20,115 bases of DNA from Halobacteriales archaeon QS_9_67_15 (GTDB taxonomy: Archaea; Halobacteriota; Halobacteria; Halobacteriales; Haloarculaceae). The position numbers were made by a program, and so were the translations under genes. Within the stretch, counting starts at the first letter, position 1, and each line of letters opens with the position of its first letter. Positions 14,733 to 20,115 of the stretch are shown one piece after another. The notes beneath the pieces are model-generated. The model was not told the origin of the DNA. It did not search any database and worked only from the letters and a program-made list of their open reading frames with translations. Location: positions 1 through 20,115 of the forward strand of contig PXSD01000119.1 in the NCBI GenBank assembly GCA_003023165.1. Reading direction: 5' to 3'.

Positions 14733-14740
14733 TATTTAGC
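14733..14740 (-). promoter_or_regulatory. TATA-like element for hemB
   Basis: CTAAATAC on the minus strand lies 23-30 bases before ATG 14710, the spacing of a leaderless haloarchaeal promoter. It is the most AT-rich patch between hemB and the palindromes upstream. Assigned by position and composition. Confidence 0.5.
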
Positions 14741-14749
14741 CCTGCCATC

Positions 14750-14790
14750 TTTTTCGCGGAGGGGTCGCCGCGCGACCCCTCCGCCAAAAA
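14750..14790. repeat. GC-rich perfect palindrome flanked by T5 and A5
   Basis: GCGGAGGGGTCG (14756-14767) pairs exactly with CGACCCCTCCGC (14773-14784) around a 5-base loop. The arms are bracketed by TTTTT and AAAAA, so the symmetry extends to 41 bases with one mismatch. It ends with A-run, not T-run, on either strand, so it is not a usual terminator. It sits just upstream of the hemB TATA element. Confidence 0.7.
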
Positions 14791-14805
14791 CATGGGTGAA
14801 AAAGG

Positions 14806-14918
14806 CCGGAATCTCGCTTCGCTCGATTCCGGTGTCTGCAGGGGTAAGCGCCGCGAACGACTGCGGGCTCGGCAGAGCTTCGCTCTGCCAGTGAACTGCG
14901 CCTCGCTTCGCTCGGCGC
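14806..14918. repeat. Cluster of three hairpins with a common core
   Basis: Three stem-loops lie within 113 bases: CCGGAATC...GATTCCGG (14806-14832), GGCAGAGC-TTC-GCTCTGCC (14871-14889) and GCGCC...GGCGC (14898-14918). The first and third share the identical 11-base loop TCGCTTCGCTC, although their stems differ. The middle one resembles the core of the amt repeat (CAGAGC...GCTCTG). I see no supportable gene here. The interval 14711-15076 holds these hairpins and the hemB promoter. Confidence 0.65.
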
Positions 14919-15076
14919 GGCTGCTCACTAAAGCAGAATGGAACAAGAAAATCGTCGTCTGTACGTCTATGTTCCGCGAAAACTTTTCCGGATTCCAACA
15001 TCCGATTTCCCGATGTCGTCGGGGCTCGTCCCGTGTCGCCGACGACCACTGCGACAGTCCCGAGTTGCCTTTCACG

Positions 15077-15091
15077 GAGGGTGTCATAGAA
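15077..15091 (+). repeat. Left terminal inverted repeat
   Basis: Perfect 15-base match to the reverse complement of 16317-16331. It is followed by a three-base mismatch and a matching TTT. Preceded by TTTCACG, the possible left copy of a target duplication. Confidence 0.5.
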
Positions 15092-15158
15092 TAGTTTACA
15101 TACCCTGATAGCCGTTCGATAAGCGGTAAGTACAGGCGAGTGACGTAGCAATGGAAAA

Positions 15159-15249
15159 CGGGACATACCTGACTCTTGTCACAAGCGCCGTGCAAGATAC
15201 AGAGGATGTATCCAGCGGGGTGCTCCTGACAAGAGTTAGCCATGTTTCG
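15159..15249. repeat. 91-bp bulge-free palindrome, possible structured RNA
   Basis: With positions paired so that their sum is 30408, arms 15159-15201 and 15207-15249 give 31 Watson-Crick pairs, 5 G-T pairs and 7 mismatches, with no bulge. The terminal loop is GAGGA (15202-15206). The best parts are ACTCTTGTCA (15172-15181) with TGACAAGAGT, GATACA (15196-15201) with TGTATC, and AGC-region pairing between. Internal mismatches form symmetric one- and two-base loops. No reading frame explains it. It may be a foldback element or a hairpin RNA read from the plus strand, where the G-T pairs become G-U. Confidence 0.7.
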
Positions 15250-15356
15250 GGCTCGGCCGCTGCGTCACCTTCCTATTCTAACCAAGCATTTCACAATCAG
15301 AACTAAATAAATAACCGTATTACCGACGACTGATAAGCTATACTCGCGGCCGAGCC
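15250..15356. repeat. 11-bp inverted repeat around an AT-rich core
   Basis: GGCTCGGCCGC (15250-15260) is exactly inverted at 15346-15356. Its outer edge touches the end of the 91-base palindrome. The enclosed 85 bases include AACTAAATAAATAACC, among the most AT-rich runs in the window. Nothing coding is supported here. It could be a regulatory or structural site, or another decayed mobile end. Confidence 0.45.
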
Positions 15357-15365
15357 GGAAATTAC

Positions 15366-15418
15366 GCCCCAACGACGGTGGGGCTACTCTCGGAGGTCGG
15401 TCCTCCGGTCCGGGAGTA
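15366..15418 (-). terminator. Tandem hairpins downstream of the lipoprotein gene
   Basis: Two stem-loops follow the lipoprotein stop on the minus strand. One is a complex stem with TACTC (15385-15389) against GAGTA (15414-15418), plus an inner CGGAGG/CCTCCG. The other is GCCCCA/TGGGGC (15366-15384), which is followed on that strand by GTAATTTCC. The placement 29-81 bases after the stop suits a transcription terminator or 3' stabiliser. The T-run is weak. Confidence 0.4.
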
Positions 15419-15446
15419 TCCGGGCTCCGCTTCGTCTCGCCTCTGA

Positions 15447-16079
15447 CTACGTGGGCGTGTCGGAGGGTCCCTCACCGGATCCAGTCGCTGGTGTGGTGAA
15501 ATTGAACTCGAGGCTGCCCGTAAGCACGTGCGTGTGGTCGGGTGAATCCGTCTTGACGAGTTCGACGGTACTCTCAACGGCGAGGCTGTAGGACGGTTCG
15601 GGCCACCGAGTAACGGTGAGTGGAATGAACGCGGTTTCGTCGGCAAGGTCGCCGAATTGATCGACCTCCACGATCGCGGCTGTCCCGTCTCGGGACAGAG
15701 AGACGGGCACGCGTGGGGGGTTCTCACTGTTGGGTGAGAGTTCGACGGGGGACTCCTCACTATCCGGATCACTAACCGGAGCCGTAACCCGCTGTGTGAG
15801 CGACTGCAGTCTCGTATCGGGTCGATGTGAAATCGAGATGTCAAGAGTGCTCGGCTGGGAGGTAATATAGGGGTCGACGCCGACGGTGGCGAGTCTCGTA
15901 CCGTCGTCGTGGAATCTGAGATACATCTCTGTATCACCCGTAGGCCCCTCACCGGAAGGCCCCTCATTGACTTGCAGCGTGGGGTCGGTGTGTTCAGTAC
16001 GTGATTCGGCTAAGTTACACCCCGCAAAAACTGAGCAGGCGCCGGTCAGGGCGGAGGCAAGAAATCCGCGACGGTGCAT
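15447..16079 (-). CDS. Predicted secreted lipoprotein of unknown function
   Basis: 210 residues from ATG 16079. It begins MHRRGFLASALTGACSVFAG, a signal with the twin-arginine-like RRGFLA, then Cys21 (lipobox FAGC), so a Tat-exported lipoprotein anchored outside the membrane is likely. The mature part is Thr/Ser/Pro/Asp-rich and beta-like (TEMYLRFHDDGTRLATVGV, DISISHRPDTRLQSL, FIPLTVTRWPEPSYSL). No enzyme motif is visible and I do not recognise the family. The frame is open to ATG 16157, but that would bury the signal behind 26 residues. A TATATAAA-like run lies only 9-17 bases before ATG 16079, too close to serve it, while TTTTAATAA (16157-16166) could give a leader of roughly 50-60 bases. 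Base composition is AT-richer than neighbours, and the gene lies inside the proposed mobile segment. Confidence 0.75.
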   Translation of the reverse strand: MHRRGFLASALTGACSVFAGCNLAESRTEHTDPTLQVNEGPSGEGPTGDTEMYLRFHDDGTRLATVGVDPYITSQPSTLDISISHRPDTRLQSLTQRVTAPVSDPDSEESPVELSPNSENPPRVPVSLSRDGTAAIVEVDQFGDLADETAFIPLTVTRWPEPSYSLAVESTVELVKTDSPDHTHVLTGSLEFNFTTPATGSGEGPSDTPT

Positions 16080-16405
16080 AAGTGCAAATTTATATGCATC
16101 GAAAAAAACGTTGTGAAACCAACGCAGCAGCTCAGATTCCGGGCCTTTGCGGGCCATTTATTAAAACTGATGCGTCCACGACCGACTCGCGCCCTGCATC
16201 TTGCATGCCGCTCAGAACATATATAGAAGTTGGTAGGAAATTAAACGATTAATTCGCAAACCTGCTTATCGGCGTGTTCACCCCGGACCCGGATGAAATT
16301 AACACTGTGGAAAGCGTTCTATGACACCCTCTTTCGCGACGACGCGCCGCCGTGGACACCGAGTAGCGGAAGACATTTGCCCGACACGCTCTCATCGCCA
16401 GACGA
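16080..16405. other. AT-rich spacer between the lipoprotein and DedA genes
   Basis: Contains two TATA-like runs on the minus strand (TTTTAATAA at 16157-16166 and ATATAAATTT near 16088-16097), a further TATATA run near 16220-16226, and the right terminal repeat (16317-16331). A 58-codon frame from ATG 16293 has a well-placed CTTATC about 26 bases upstream, but it runs out of phase into the DedA gene and I do not call it. No RNA gene was recognised. Confidence 0.45.
16317..16331 (-). repeat. Right terminal inverted repeat
   Basis: TTCTATGACACCCTC, the exact inverse of the left repeat. Preceded by AAA plus three non-matching bases and followed by TTTCGCG, the possible right copy of a target duplication. 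Confidence 0.5.
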
Positions 16406-17053
16406 ATGGCTTCGCTGGAGTCCACAAACCAGTCCCGGTTGCGCGACTTCGCTGAGGACTACGGCCTGATCGTCGTCGCCGGGACGTTCTTCCTTCTCGC
16501 CGCCACCGGCGTCGTCCTGTTCGTCTTCGGCGACGAGGAGTTCGCCCGGCGAATCATCGACGACTACGGCCTTCCGGCGCTCCTGCCCATCTTCGTCCTC
16601 GAAGGCGCGATGTTGCTCTACTTCGCCCCGAGCGAGGCGCTCGTGCCCGGCGCGATCGAGTTGCTGGCGACCGGTTCCTCGGGCTACCGGTGGAGGACCA
16701 TCCTGTTCATCATGGTCGTTGCGACAGTCGGTGCGACGGCCGGACAGGTCGCGCTCTTCCAACTTGCCAAACGGGGCGGTCGCGAGTGGCTCCTCCAGAA
16801 GCCGTGGTTCCGCATCGAGGAGTCGAAGCTCGACCGCTTCGACGGCTGGTTCGACCGCTGGGGCAAGTGGGCGGTGCTGGTCAGCAACGCGCTGCTGTTC
16901 ACGCGCGGGATGCTCACCGTCCCCGCCGGCGTCGCGGAAATGGACGTCCGCGAGTTCGCCGCGCTCTCGGCGGTCGGGACGGTCGTCTTCGAGACCTGGC
17001 TGGCGCTCGCCTACCACTACGCGGTCTCGCTCGGCCTCCTGAACTTCTTCTGA
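16406..17053 (+). CDS. DedA / VTT-domain integral membrane protein
   Basis: 215 residues with about five hydrophobic segments (roughly 20-42, 54-74, 98-120, 154-175, 184-206). The family pattern is present: a conserved acidic and proline region in the re-entrant part (VLEGAMLLYFAPSEALVPGA, 64-83) and the arginine-glycine-proline region LLFTRGMLTVPAGVAEM (163-179). An amphipathic KPWFRIEESKLDRFDGWFDR lies between them. DedA proteins are half-transporters linked to proton-dependent lipid scrambling and undecaprenyl-phosphate recycling in bacteria. The archaeal substrate is unknown, although a polyprenyl-phosphate or phospholipid is plausible. The start at ATG 16406 gives a short cytoplasmic lead. 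It is a single gene, convergent with the CinA-type gene, and begins 75 bases beyond the right end of the proposed mobile segment. Confidence 0.85.
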   Translation: MASLESTNQSRLRDFAEDYGLIVVAGTFFLLAATGVVLFVFGDEEFARRIIDDYGLPALLPIFVLEGAMLLYFAPSEALVPGAIELLATGSSGYRWRTILFIMVVATVGATAGQVALFQLAKRGGREWLLQKPWFRIEESKLDRFDGWFDRWGKWAVLVSNALLFTRGMLTVPAGVAEMDVREFAALSAVGTVVFETWLALAYHYAVSLGLLNFF

Positions 17054-17079
17054 CCGGTCGACCGCGTCGAGTACGGCCT

Positions 17080-17100
17080 GCTCGCCGGGGAGTGGCGAGC
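17080..17100. terminator. Hairpin between convergent genes
   Basis: GCTCGCC (17080-17086) and GGCGAGC (17094-17100) form a 7-bp stem with a 7-base loop, in the 58-base space between the DedA stop and the CinA-type stop. It may stop or stabilise transcripts from either side. No T-run follows. Confidence 0.35.
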
Positions 17101-17111
17101 GGAGTAAGCAG

Positions 17112-17843
17112 CTACTCGGGGTCGGCGACGCGCTCGTTGACCCACTCGACGGCTCGCTCGACTTCCGCCGGGTCGGTGCCGGTGACCTTCACGCGCCCGG
17201 GCTTGCCGCGGCGGGCGGGGTAGCTCCCGACGGCCACGTCGAAGCGCTCGCGCGCGCCGTCGAGCACGTCCTTGAGTGCGCCCTCGGGCGTCGCCGTCTC
17301 GACCGCGTCGGAGACGGCGTCGCCGCCGAACTCGTCGGCGACGCCCTCGAACATTACCGTCAGTTCCTCGGGGAAGCCGGGAAAGACGTAGACGCTCTCG
17401 ACGACGCACCCGGGGTTGAAACTCGCCGCCGTCTGGAGGGGGCGCGCACCCTCGGGGAGTGCGGCCGTCTCGTCGTAGTCGAGGTCGAAGTCGTGTTCCT
17501 CGTAGCGCTCGGGGTTCTCCTCCCGGTAGCGCCGGGCCTTCTCCTCGATGCGTTCGCGGACGGCCGGCTGGACGGTCAGCTCGCGGTCGAAGGCGTCCGC
17601 GACGGCCTCGACGGTCACGTCGTCGGGCGTGTCGCCGAGGCCGCCGGTGACGATCACGGCGTCGAATTCGTCGGCGTACTCGCCGACGCGGTCGGCGATG
17701 AATCCGCGGTCGTCGGGAATAGTCAGCATCCGCGTGACGGTCGCGCCGCGTTCGGTGAGCTGGCGCGCCAGCCACGTCGCGTTCGTGTTCTCGGTGTCAC
17801 CGGCCAGTAGTTCGTCACCGACGGTGACGAGCGCGACTTGCAT
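17112..17843 (-). CDS. CinA-type molybdopterin-binding-domain (MoCF) protein
   Basis: 243 residues. The N-terminal MoCF domain is clear: MQVALVTVGDELLAGDTENT, NATWLARQLTERGATV and the signature VIVTGGLGDTPDDVTVEAVA (64-82). The rest (about 90-240) contains LPEGARPLQTAASFNPGC and VYVFPGFPEELTVMFEG, as in the COG1058 group. The nicotinamide-mononucleotide deamidase domain found in bacterial CinA is absent, as usual in archaea. Relatives of this half hydrolyse ADP-ribose or related pyrophosphates, so a nucleotide-metabolite housekeeping role is likely but unproven here. ATG 17843 was chosen; the longer frame adds arginine-rich residues out of keeping with the family. The small zinc-ribbon gene ends 73 bases upstream on the same strand. 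Confidence 0.87.
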   Translation of the reverse strand: MQVALVTVGDELLAGDTENTNATWLARQLTERGATVTRMLTIPDDRGFIADRVGEYADEFDAVIVTGGLGDTPDDVTVEAVADAFDRELTVQPAVRERIEEKARRYREENPERYEEHDFDLDYDETAALPEGARPLQTAASFNPGCVVESVYVFPGFPEELTVMFEGVADEFGGDAVSDAVETATPEGALKDVLDGARERFDVAVGSYPARRGKPGRVKVTGTDPAEVERAVEWVNERVADPE

Positions 17844-17916
17844 GGGCGTCCACAGGGACGAGGACGGGTAAACGCTGTCGGCTCGGGGGAGGCCTCTCGA
17901 CCGCAACCCGCGCCGG

Positions 17917-18120
17917 TCAGGGCGGTCCGTCGTCGACCGCGCCGCAGACGTTACAGACCGACGCCGCACGGTCTTCGTCGTAGACGAGCGACCCCTCGCC
18001 ACACTCCGAACACGCGACGTAGCTCACGGACTCGCCGTATCGCGGTTCGTGCGTCGGTCCCGGCGAGTCGTCCTGGCGCCACAGTCGAATCCGCCCGCGG
18101 ATCAGGTCGAGCAGTCCCAT
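17917..18120 (-). CDS. Small zinc-ribbon protein (67 residues)
   Basis: It begins MGLLDLIRGRIRLWRQDD, an amphipathic basic helix, followed by a short Pro/Glu linker and a four-cysteine ribbon: Cys37-x2-Cys40 and Cys56-x2-Cys59 (VACSECGEGSLV and SVCNVCGAVDD). This fold binds zinc and usually serves nucleic-acid or protein contact. Haloarchaea encode many such mini-proteins of unknown role. ATG 18120 was chosen because a TATA-like ATACCTTTC lies 27-35 bases upstream and the longer frame adds only arginine-rich noise. The CinA-type gene follows 73 bases downstream. The specific function is unknown. Confidence 0.75.
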   Translation of the reverse strand: MGLLDLIRGRIRLWRQDDSPGPTHEPRYGESVSYVACSECGEGSLVYDEDRAASVCNVCGAVDDGPP

Positions 18121-18227
18121 CGACGGTTGTTCGGGGTACACCGGCAGAAAGGTATCGACGGTGCGCTCGCGATTCCGCCCCGGTCGCCGACCGCGACTTC
18201 GCCCCCGCACTCCTGACAGTACGCCAC
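18102..18227 (-). pseudogene. Possible remnant of another zinc-ribbon mini-protein
   Basis: A 41-residue frame opens VAYCQECGGEVAVGDRGGI, very like the start of haloarchaeal zinc-ribbon mini-proteins, then loses sense and stops inside the next gene at 18102-18104. A GGAGG lies against its GTG with no spacer. It may be a truncated or frameshifted ribbon gene whose remains now form the upstream region of the 67-residue gene. The evidence is one short motif, so chance is possible. Confidence 0.3.
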
Positions 18228-18317
18228 CTCCCGTCGTGTCAGAACACGTGGAAACTGTTACGGACCAGTGTCACCGGCTCTCCCGGTTCACCGGCCCTGG
18301 TTTCCGGTCGACCGTCG

Positions 18318-20115
18318 TCAGTCGTCGGCTGTCGTACCGCTTTCGATATCTCCTGCCGGCGAGTCGGCGGTGACGCCCACGTCGTGGGTCTCGACGGCCT
18401 CGATCAGCAGTTCGGCCACGTCGACGACCTCGATCGCGTCCTCGAAGCCGCCGGTCTTGCGGCCGTCCTCGAACATCGTCGTGCACATCGGGCAGGCGAC
18501 GACGAACTTCTCGACGCTGCCCCCGGCGCGAGTGTCCTCGAGCGCCTCGCGGAGGCGTTCCTCGCTCGGTTTGGGGTCCTCGTCGAACTCCATCCAGAGG
18601 CCGCCCCCACCGCCGCCGCAGCAGAACGACTCGTTGCGGTTTCGAGGCATCTCGGCGAGGTCACAGCCCGTCGCGCGGACGAGTTCGCGGGGCGCCTCGT
18701 ACTCGCCGTTGTACCGCCCGAGGTGACAGGGGTCGTGGTATGTGACGGTGTAGTCGAGTTCGTCGCCGCGGAGACCGAGGCGGCCCTCGTCGGCGAGTTC
18801 CTCGACGACCTGAGTCCAGTGGAAGACGGGCGCGCCGTCCCAGGACTCCTCGGGCACCTCCATCATCGGGTCGTCGGCGTACTCCGCGAAGTCGACCTCC
18901 GAATACTCGTTTGCGAAGGTGTTGAACGCGTGTGGGTCGGTGCAGACGATCTTCTCGAAGTCGCAGTCCTCGAAGGCGCTCACCATGGTCGCGGCCTGCT
19001 CGATGAAGAGGAACTCCTCGCCGACGCGGCGCACGTCGTTGCCGTCGTACACCTCGTCGTCGTAGAGGACGCCGTAGTCGACGTCGGCCTCCTCGAACAG
19101 TCTGGCGAGCGAGCGGGCGACTTTCCTGTTGCGGTCGTCGAAACTCGGGTAGTCGCCGACGTACCAGAGGTACTCGACGGGCTCCTCGCGGGCGTCCGTG
19201 AGTTCACTCTCGAGCGGGTCGGCCCAGTCGGTGCGGGACCGCTGGGACTCGCCGAAGGTGTTGCCCTTCTGCATGACGTTCTGGAAGGCGTCCTGGACGT
19301 TCCGGTCGAGGTCGCCCTGGTCGACGAGCTGGCGGTTCATCCGGGTGAACGAGTTCAGGTGTTCGATCTCGACCGGGCAGGCGTCCATACAGGCCATACA
19401 GGACATACAGGACTCCATCGTCTCGGCGTCGACGACGGAGGTCCCGCCGTCGGCGATGATCGGCACCGCCTCCTCGCCGGCGTCGCGGGCCTCGCGGTAG
19501 TTCTTCAGGTCGAGGATCACGTCGCGCGGGTCGAGCGGGCGACCGGCGGCCTTGGCGGGACAGACCATCGAGCAGCGGCCGCACTTGGTACAGGCGTCCT
19601 GGTCGAGCAGTTCCTTCCAGGTGAAGTCGTCGATGGACTCGGCGTTCGTCGCCTCCAGGTCGGCGGGGACGCCCGGCAGTCGCTTGCCGGCGTCGTCGTC
19701 GTGGGTGACGACGTTGGCGGCCGACGAGAGCATGTGGAAGGGCTTGCCCAGCGGGATGGCGGCGATGAACGCGAACGCCAGTATCGAGTGGCTCCACCAG
19801 ACGACCGGATAGGTGGCTTCGGCCATTGCGGGGGTCATCCCGACCCCGTCGAGGGCGACCGCCGTCGCCCAGCCGACGAAACTCACCGTCTCGAAGTCGG
19901 GGTAGTTCTGCCCGAGGATGCGAAGGCCCTCGGTGAGATAGCCGCCGACGCCCAATAGAAAGAGCGCCCAGATGAACAGGTCGTCCTCGGCACTGGTGTG
20001 GCGACCCCAGAGGCGGCCCTCGCGGGCGGCGTACCGGCGATAGAGGAGGACGCCGAGGCCGACGACGAACAGCAGTCCCATCGCGTCGGCGACGAAGGAG
20101 TAAGAGAGGTAGAAG
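18318..20115 (-). CDS. Membrane Fe-S oxidoreductase, HdrD/GlpC/EtfD-like (5' end outside window)
   Basis: 598 codons are visible and the frame is still open at the window edge. The N-terminal part has at least three membrane helices resembling the nitrate-reductase gamma (haem b) subunit (MGLLFVVGLGVLLYRRY, DDLFIWALFLLGVGGYL, VVWWSHSILAFAFIAAIPLG). Two [4Fe-4S] ferredoxin motifs follow (CTKCGRCSMVCP and CMSCMACMDACP). Two CCG-type cysteine domains follow these (YHDPCHLGRYNGEY with ESFCCGGGGGGLWME, and VVACPMCTTMF). This layout is that of FadF/EtfD-type ETF:quinone oxidoreductases and relatives of heterodisulfide reductase, passing electrons from a soluble flavoprotein to membrane quinone. The electron donor is not in view. 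The tail DIESGTTADD is complete. About 200 bases separate it from the zinc-ribbon gene downstream. Confidence 0.9.
   Translation of the reverse strand, partial: FYLSYSFVADAMGLLFVVGLGVLLYRRYAAREGRLWGRHTSAEDDLFIWALFLLGVGGYLTEGLRILGQNYPDFETVSFVGWATAVALDGVGMTPAMAEATYPVVWWSHSILAFAFIAAIPLGKPFHMLSSAANVVTHDDDAGKRLPGVPADLEATNAESIDDFTWKELLDQDACTKCGRCSMVCPAKAAGRPLDPRDVILDLKNYREARDAGEEAVPIIADGGTSVVDAETMESCMSCMACMDACPVEIEHLNSFTRMNRQLVDQGDLDRNVQDAFQNVMQKGNTFGESQRSRTDWADPLESELTDAREEPVEYLWYVGDYPSFDDRNRKVARSLARLFEEADVDYGVLYDDEVYDGNDVRRVGEEFLFIEQAATMVSAFEDCDFEKIVCTDPHAFNTFANEYSEVDFAEYADDPMMEVPEESWDGAPVFHWTQVVEELADEGRLGLRGDELDYTVTYHDPCHLGRYNGEYEAPRELVRATGCDLAEMPRNRNESFCCGGGGGGLWMEFDEDPKPSEERLREALEDTRAGGSVEKFVVACPMCTTMFEDGRKTGGFEDAIEVVDVAELLIEAVETHDVGVTADSPAGDIESGTTADD

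Larger units (their letters stand above)
15077..16331. mobile_element. Putative non-autonomous transposon-like segment carrying a lipoprotein gene
   Basis: GAGGGTGTCATAGAA at 15077-15091 is exactly inverted at 16317-16331, and the similarity continues inward (three mismatches, then TTT paired with AAA). Immediately outside are TTTCACG (15070-15076) and TTTCGCG (16332-16338), a 7-base direct repeat with one mismatch, as a target-site duplication would leave. The enclosed 1.25 kb is visibly more AT-rich than flanking genes. It contains one lipoprotein gene, a 91-base palindrome and further inverted repeats, but no transposase. By a simple count, a chance pair of inverted 15-mers is expected about 0.2 times in such a window. 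The case therefore rests on the combination of repeats, duplication and composition. Confidence 0.45.

Noticed and set aside
14750..14790. Rho-independent-like terminator upstream of hemB
   Set aside because: Stem is strong but followed by A-run on both strands; a T-run would be needed.
14938..15108. 56-residue frame starting MEQENRRLYVYVPRKLF
   Set aside because: No promoter or ribosome site, arginine-rich end, and it crosses the left terminal repeat; probably chance.
14711..15166. Upstream extension of hemB to a 478-residue protein
   Set aside because: The added residues translate palindromes and the terminal repeat; ATG 14710 matches the family start and promoter spacing.
16293..16469. 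58-residue frame starting MKLTLWKAFYDTLF with a well-placed TATA-like element
   Set aside because: It loses coding character after about 20 residues, overlaps the DedA gene out of phase, and its FYDTL part is simply the right terminal repeat translated.
1..20115. tRNA, rRNA or CRISPR array
   Set aside because: No T-arm GTTCRA context with cloverleaf partners, no rRNA-like conserved stretches, and no regularly spaced direct repeats were found on reading both strands.

Overview
The window reads as chromosomal DNA of a haloarchaeon (class Halobacteria). Nearly all reading frames are GC-rich with acidic, Asp/Glu-heavy proteins and GAC/GAG/GTC-rich codons. Several genes have a TATA-like element 23-37 bases ahead of the start codon and little or no Shine-Dalgarno sequence. 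The gene families fit: a Hef helicase-nuclease, archaeal-type glycyl-tRNA synthetase, an Sjogren/scleroderma autoantigen-type zinc ribbon, LDH-like malate dehydrogenase, and an Amt/PII/Lrp nitrogen cluster. Similarity of the remembered mdh and PII sequences suggests a Haloarcula-like family, but I cannot prove that from the window.

Layout. 1-1685 (+): the 3' end of an unrecognised gene, then an aldehyde dehydrogenase. 1686-2011: a tiny possible ORF and an 88-bp palindrome. 2012-2855 (-): malate dehydrogenase broken by an internal deletion with frameshift. 3018-3740 (+): zinc-ribbon protein. 3775-4308 (-): redoxin. 4437-6992 (-): Hef. 7106-7249 (-): decayed gene end. 7253-13128 (-): a long same-strand block of, in transcription order, amt, glnB (PII), an Lrp/AsnC regulator, a four-CBS protein, glyS and a polyprenol-kinase-like membrane protein. 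13542-13735 (-): a PII pseudogene abutting hemB (13730-14710, -). 14711-16405: mostly non-coding, AT-richer, repeat-laden DNA with one lipoprotein gene. 16406-17053 (+): DedA-family membrane protein. 17112-18120 (-): a CinA-type MoCF protein and a small zinc ribbon. 18318 to the window end (-): a large membrane Fe-S oxidoreductase of the HdrD/GlpC/EtfD type, cut by the window edge.

How the genes work together. amt, glnB and the Lrp/AsnC gene form an ammonium uptake and nitrogen-sensing unit. The CBS gene and glyS overlap by ATGA, and the kinase gene follows glyS almost directly, so these three are probably one operon. hemB serves tetrapyrrole synthesis, Hef serves fork repair, and the Fe-S protein probably feeds electrons into the quinone pool.

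What stands out. Three clear lesions occur in 20 kb (mdh, the PII copy and the 7.1-kb fragment), plus one weaker zinc-ribbon remnant. Two unusually long bulge-free palindromes lie at 1904-1991 and 15159-15249. A 1.25-kb AT-richer segment (15077-16331) is bounded by a perfect 15-bp inverted repeat and an imperfect 7-bp direct repeat, as expected of a cargo-bearing non-autonomous mobile element. Short palindromic repeats have entered coding genes in frame, twice in glyS and once each in glnB and amt. I saw no tRNA, rRNA, CRISPR array or recognisable transposase.
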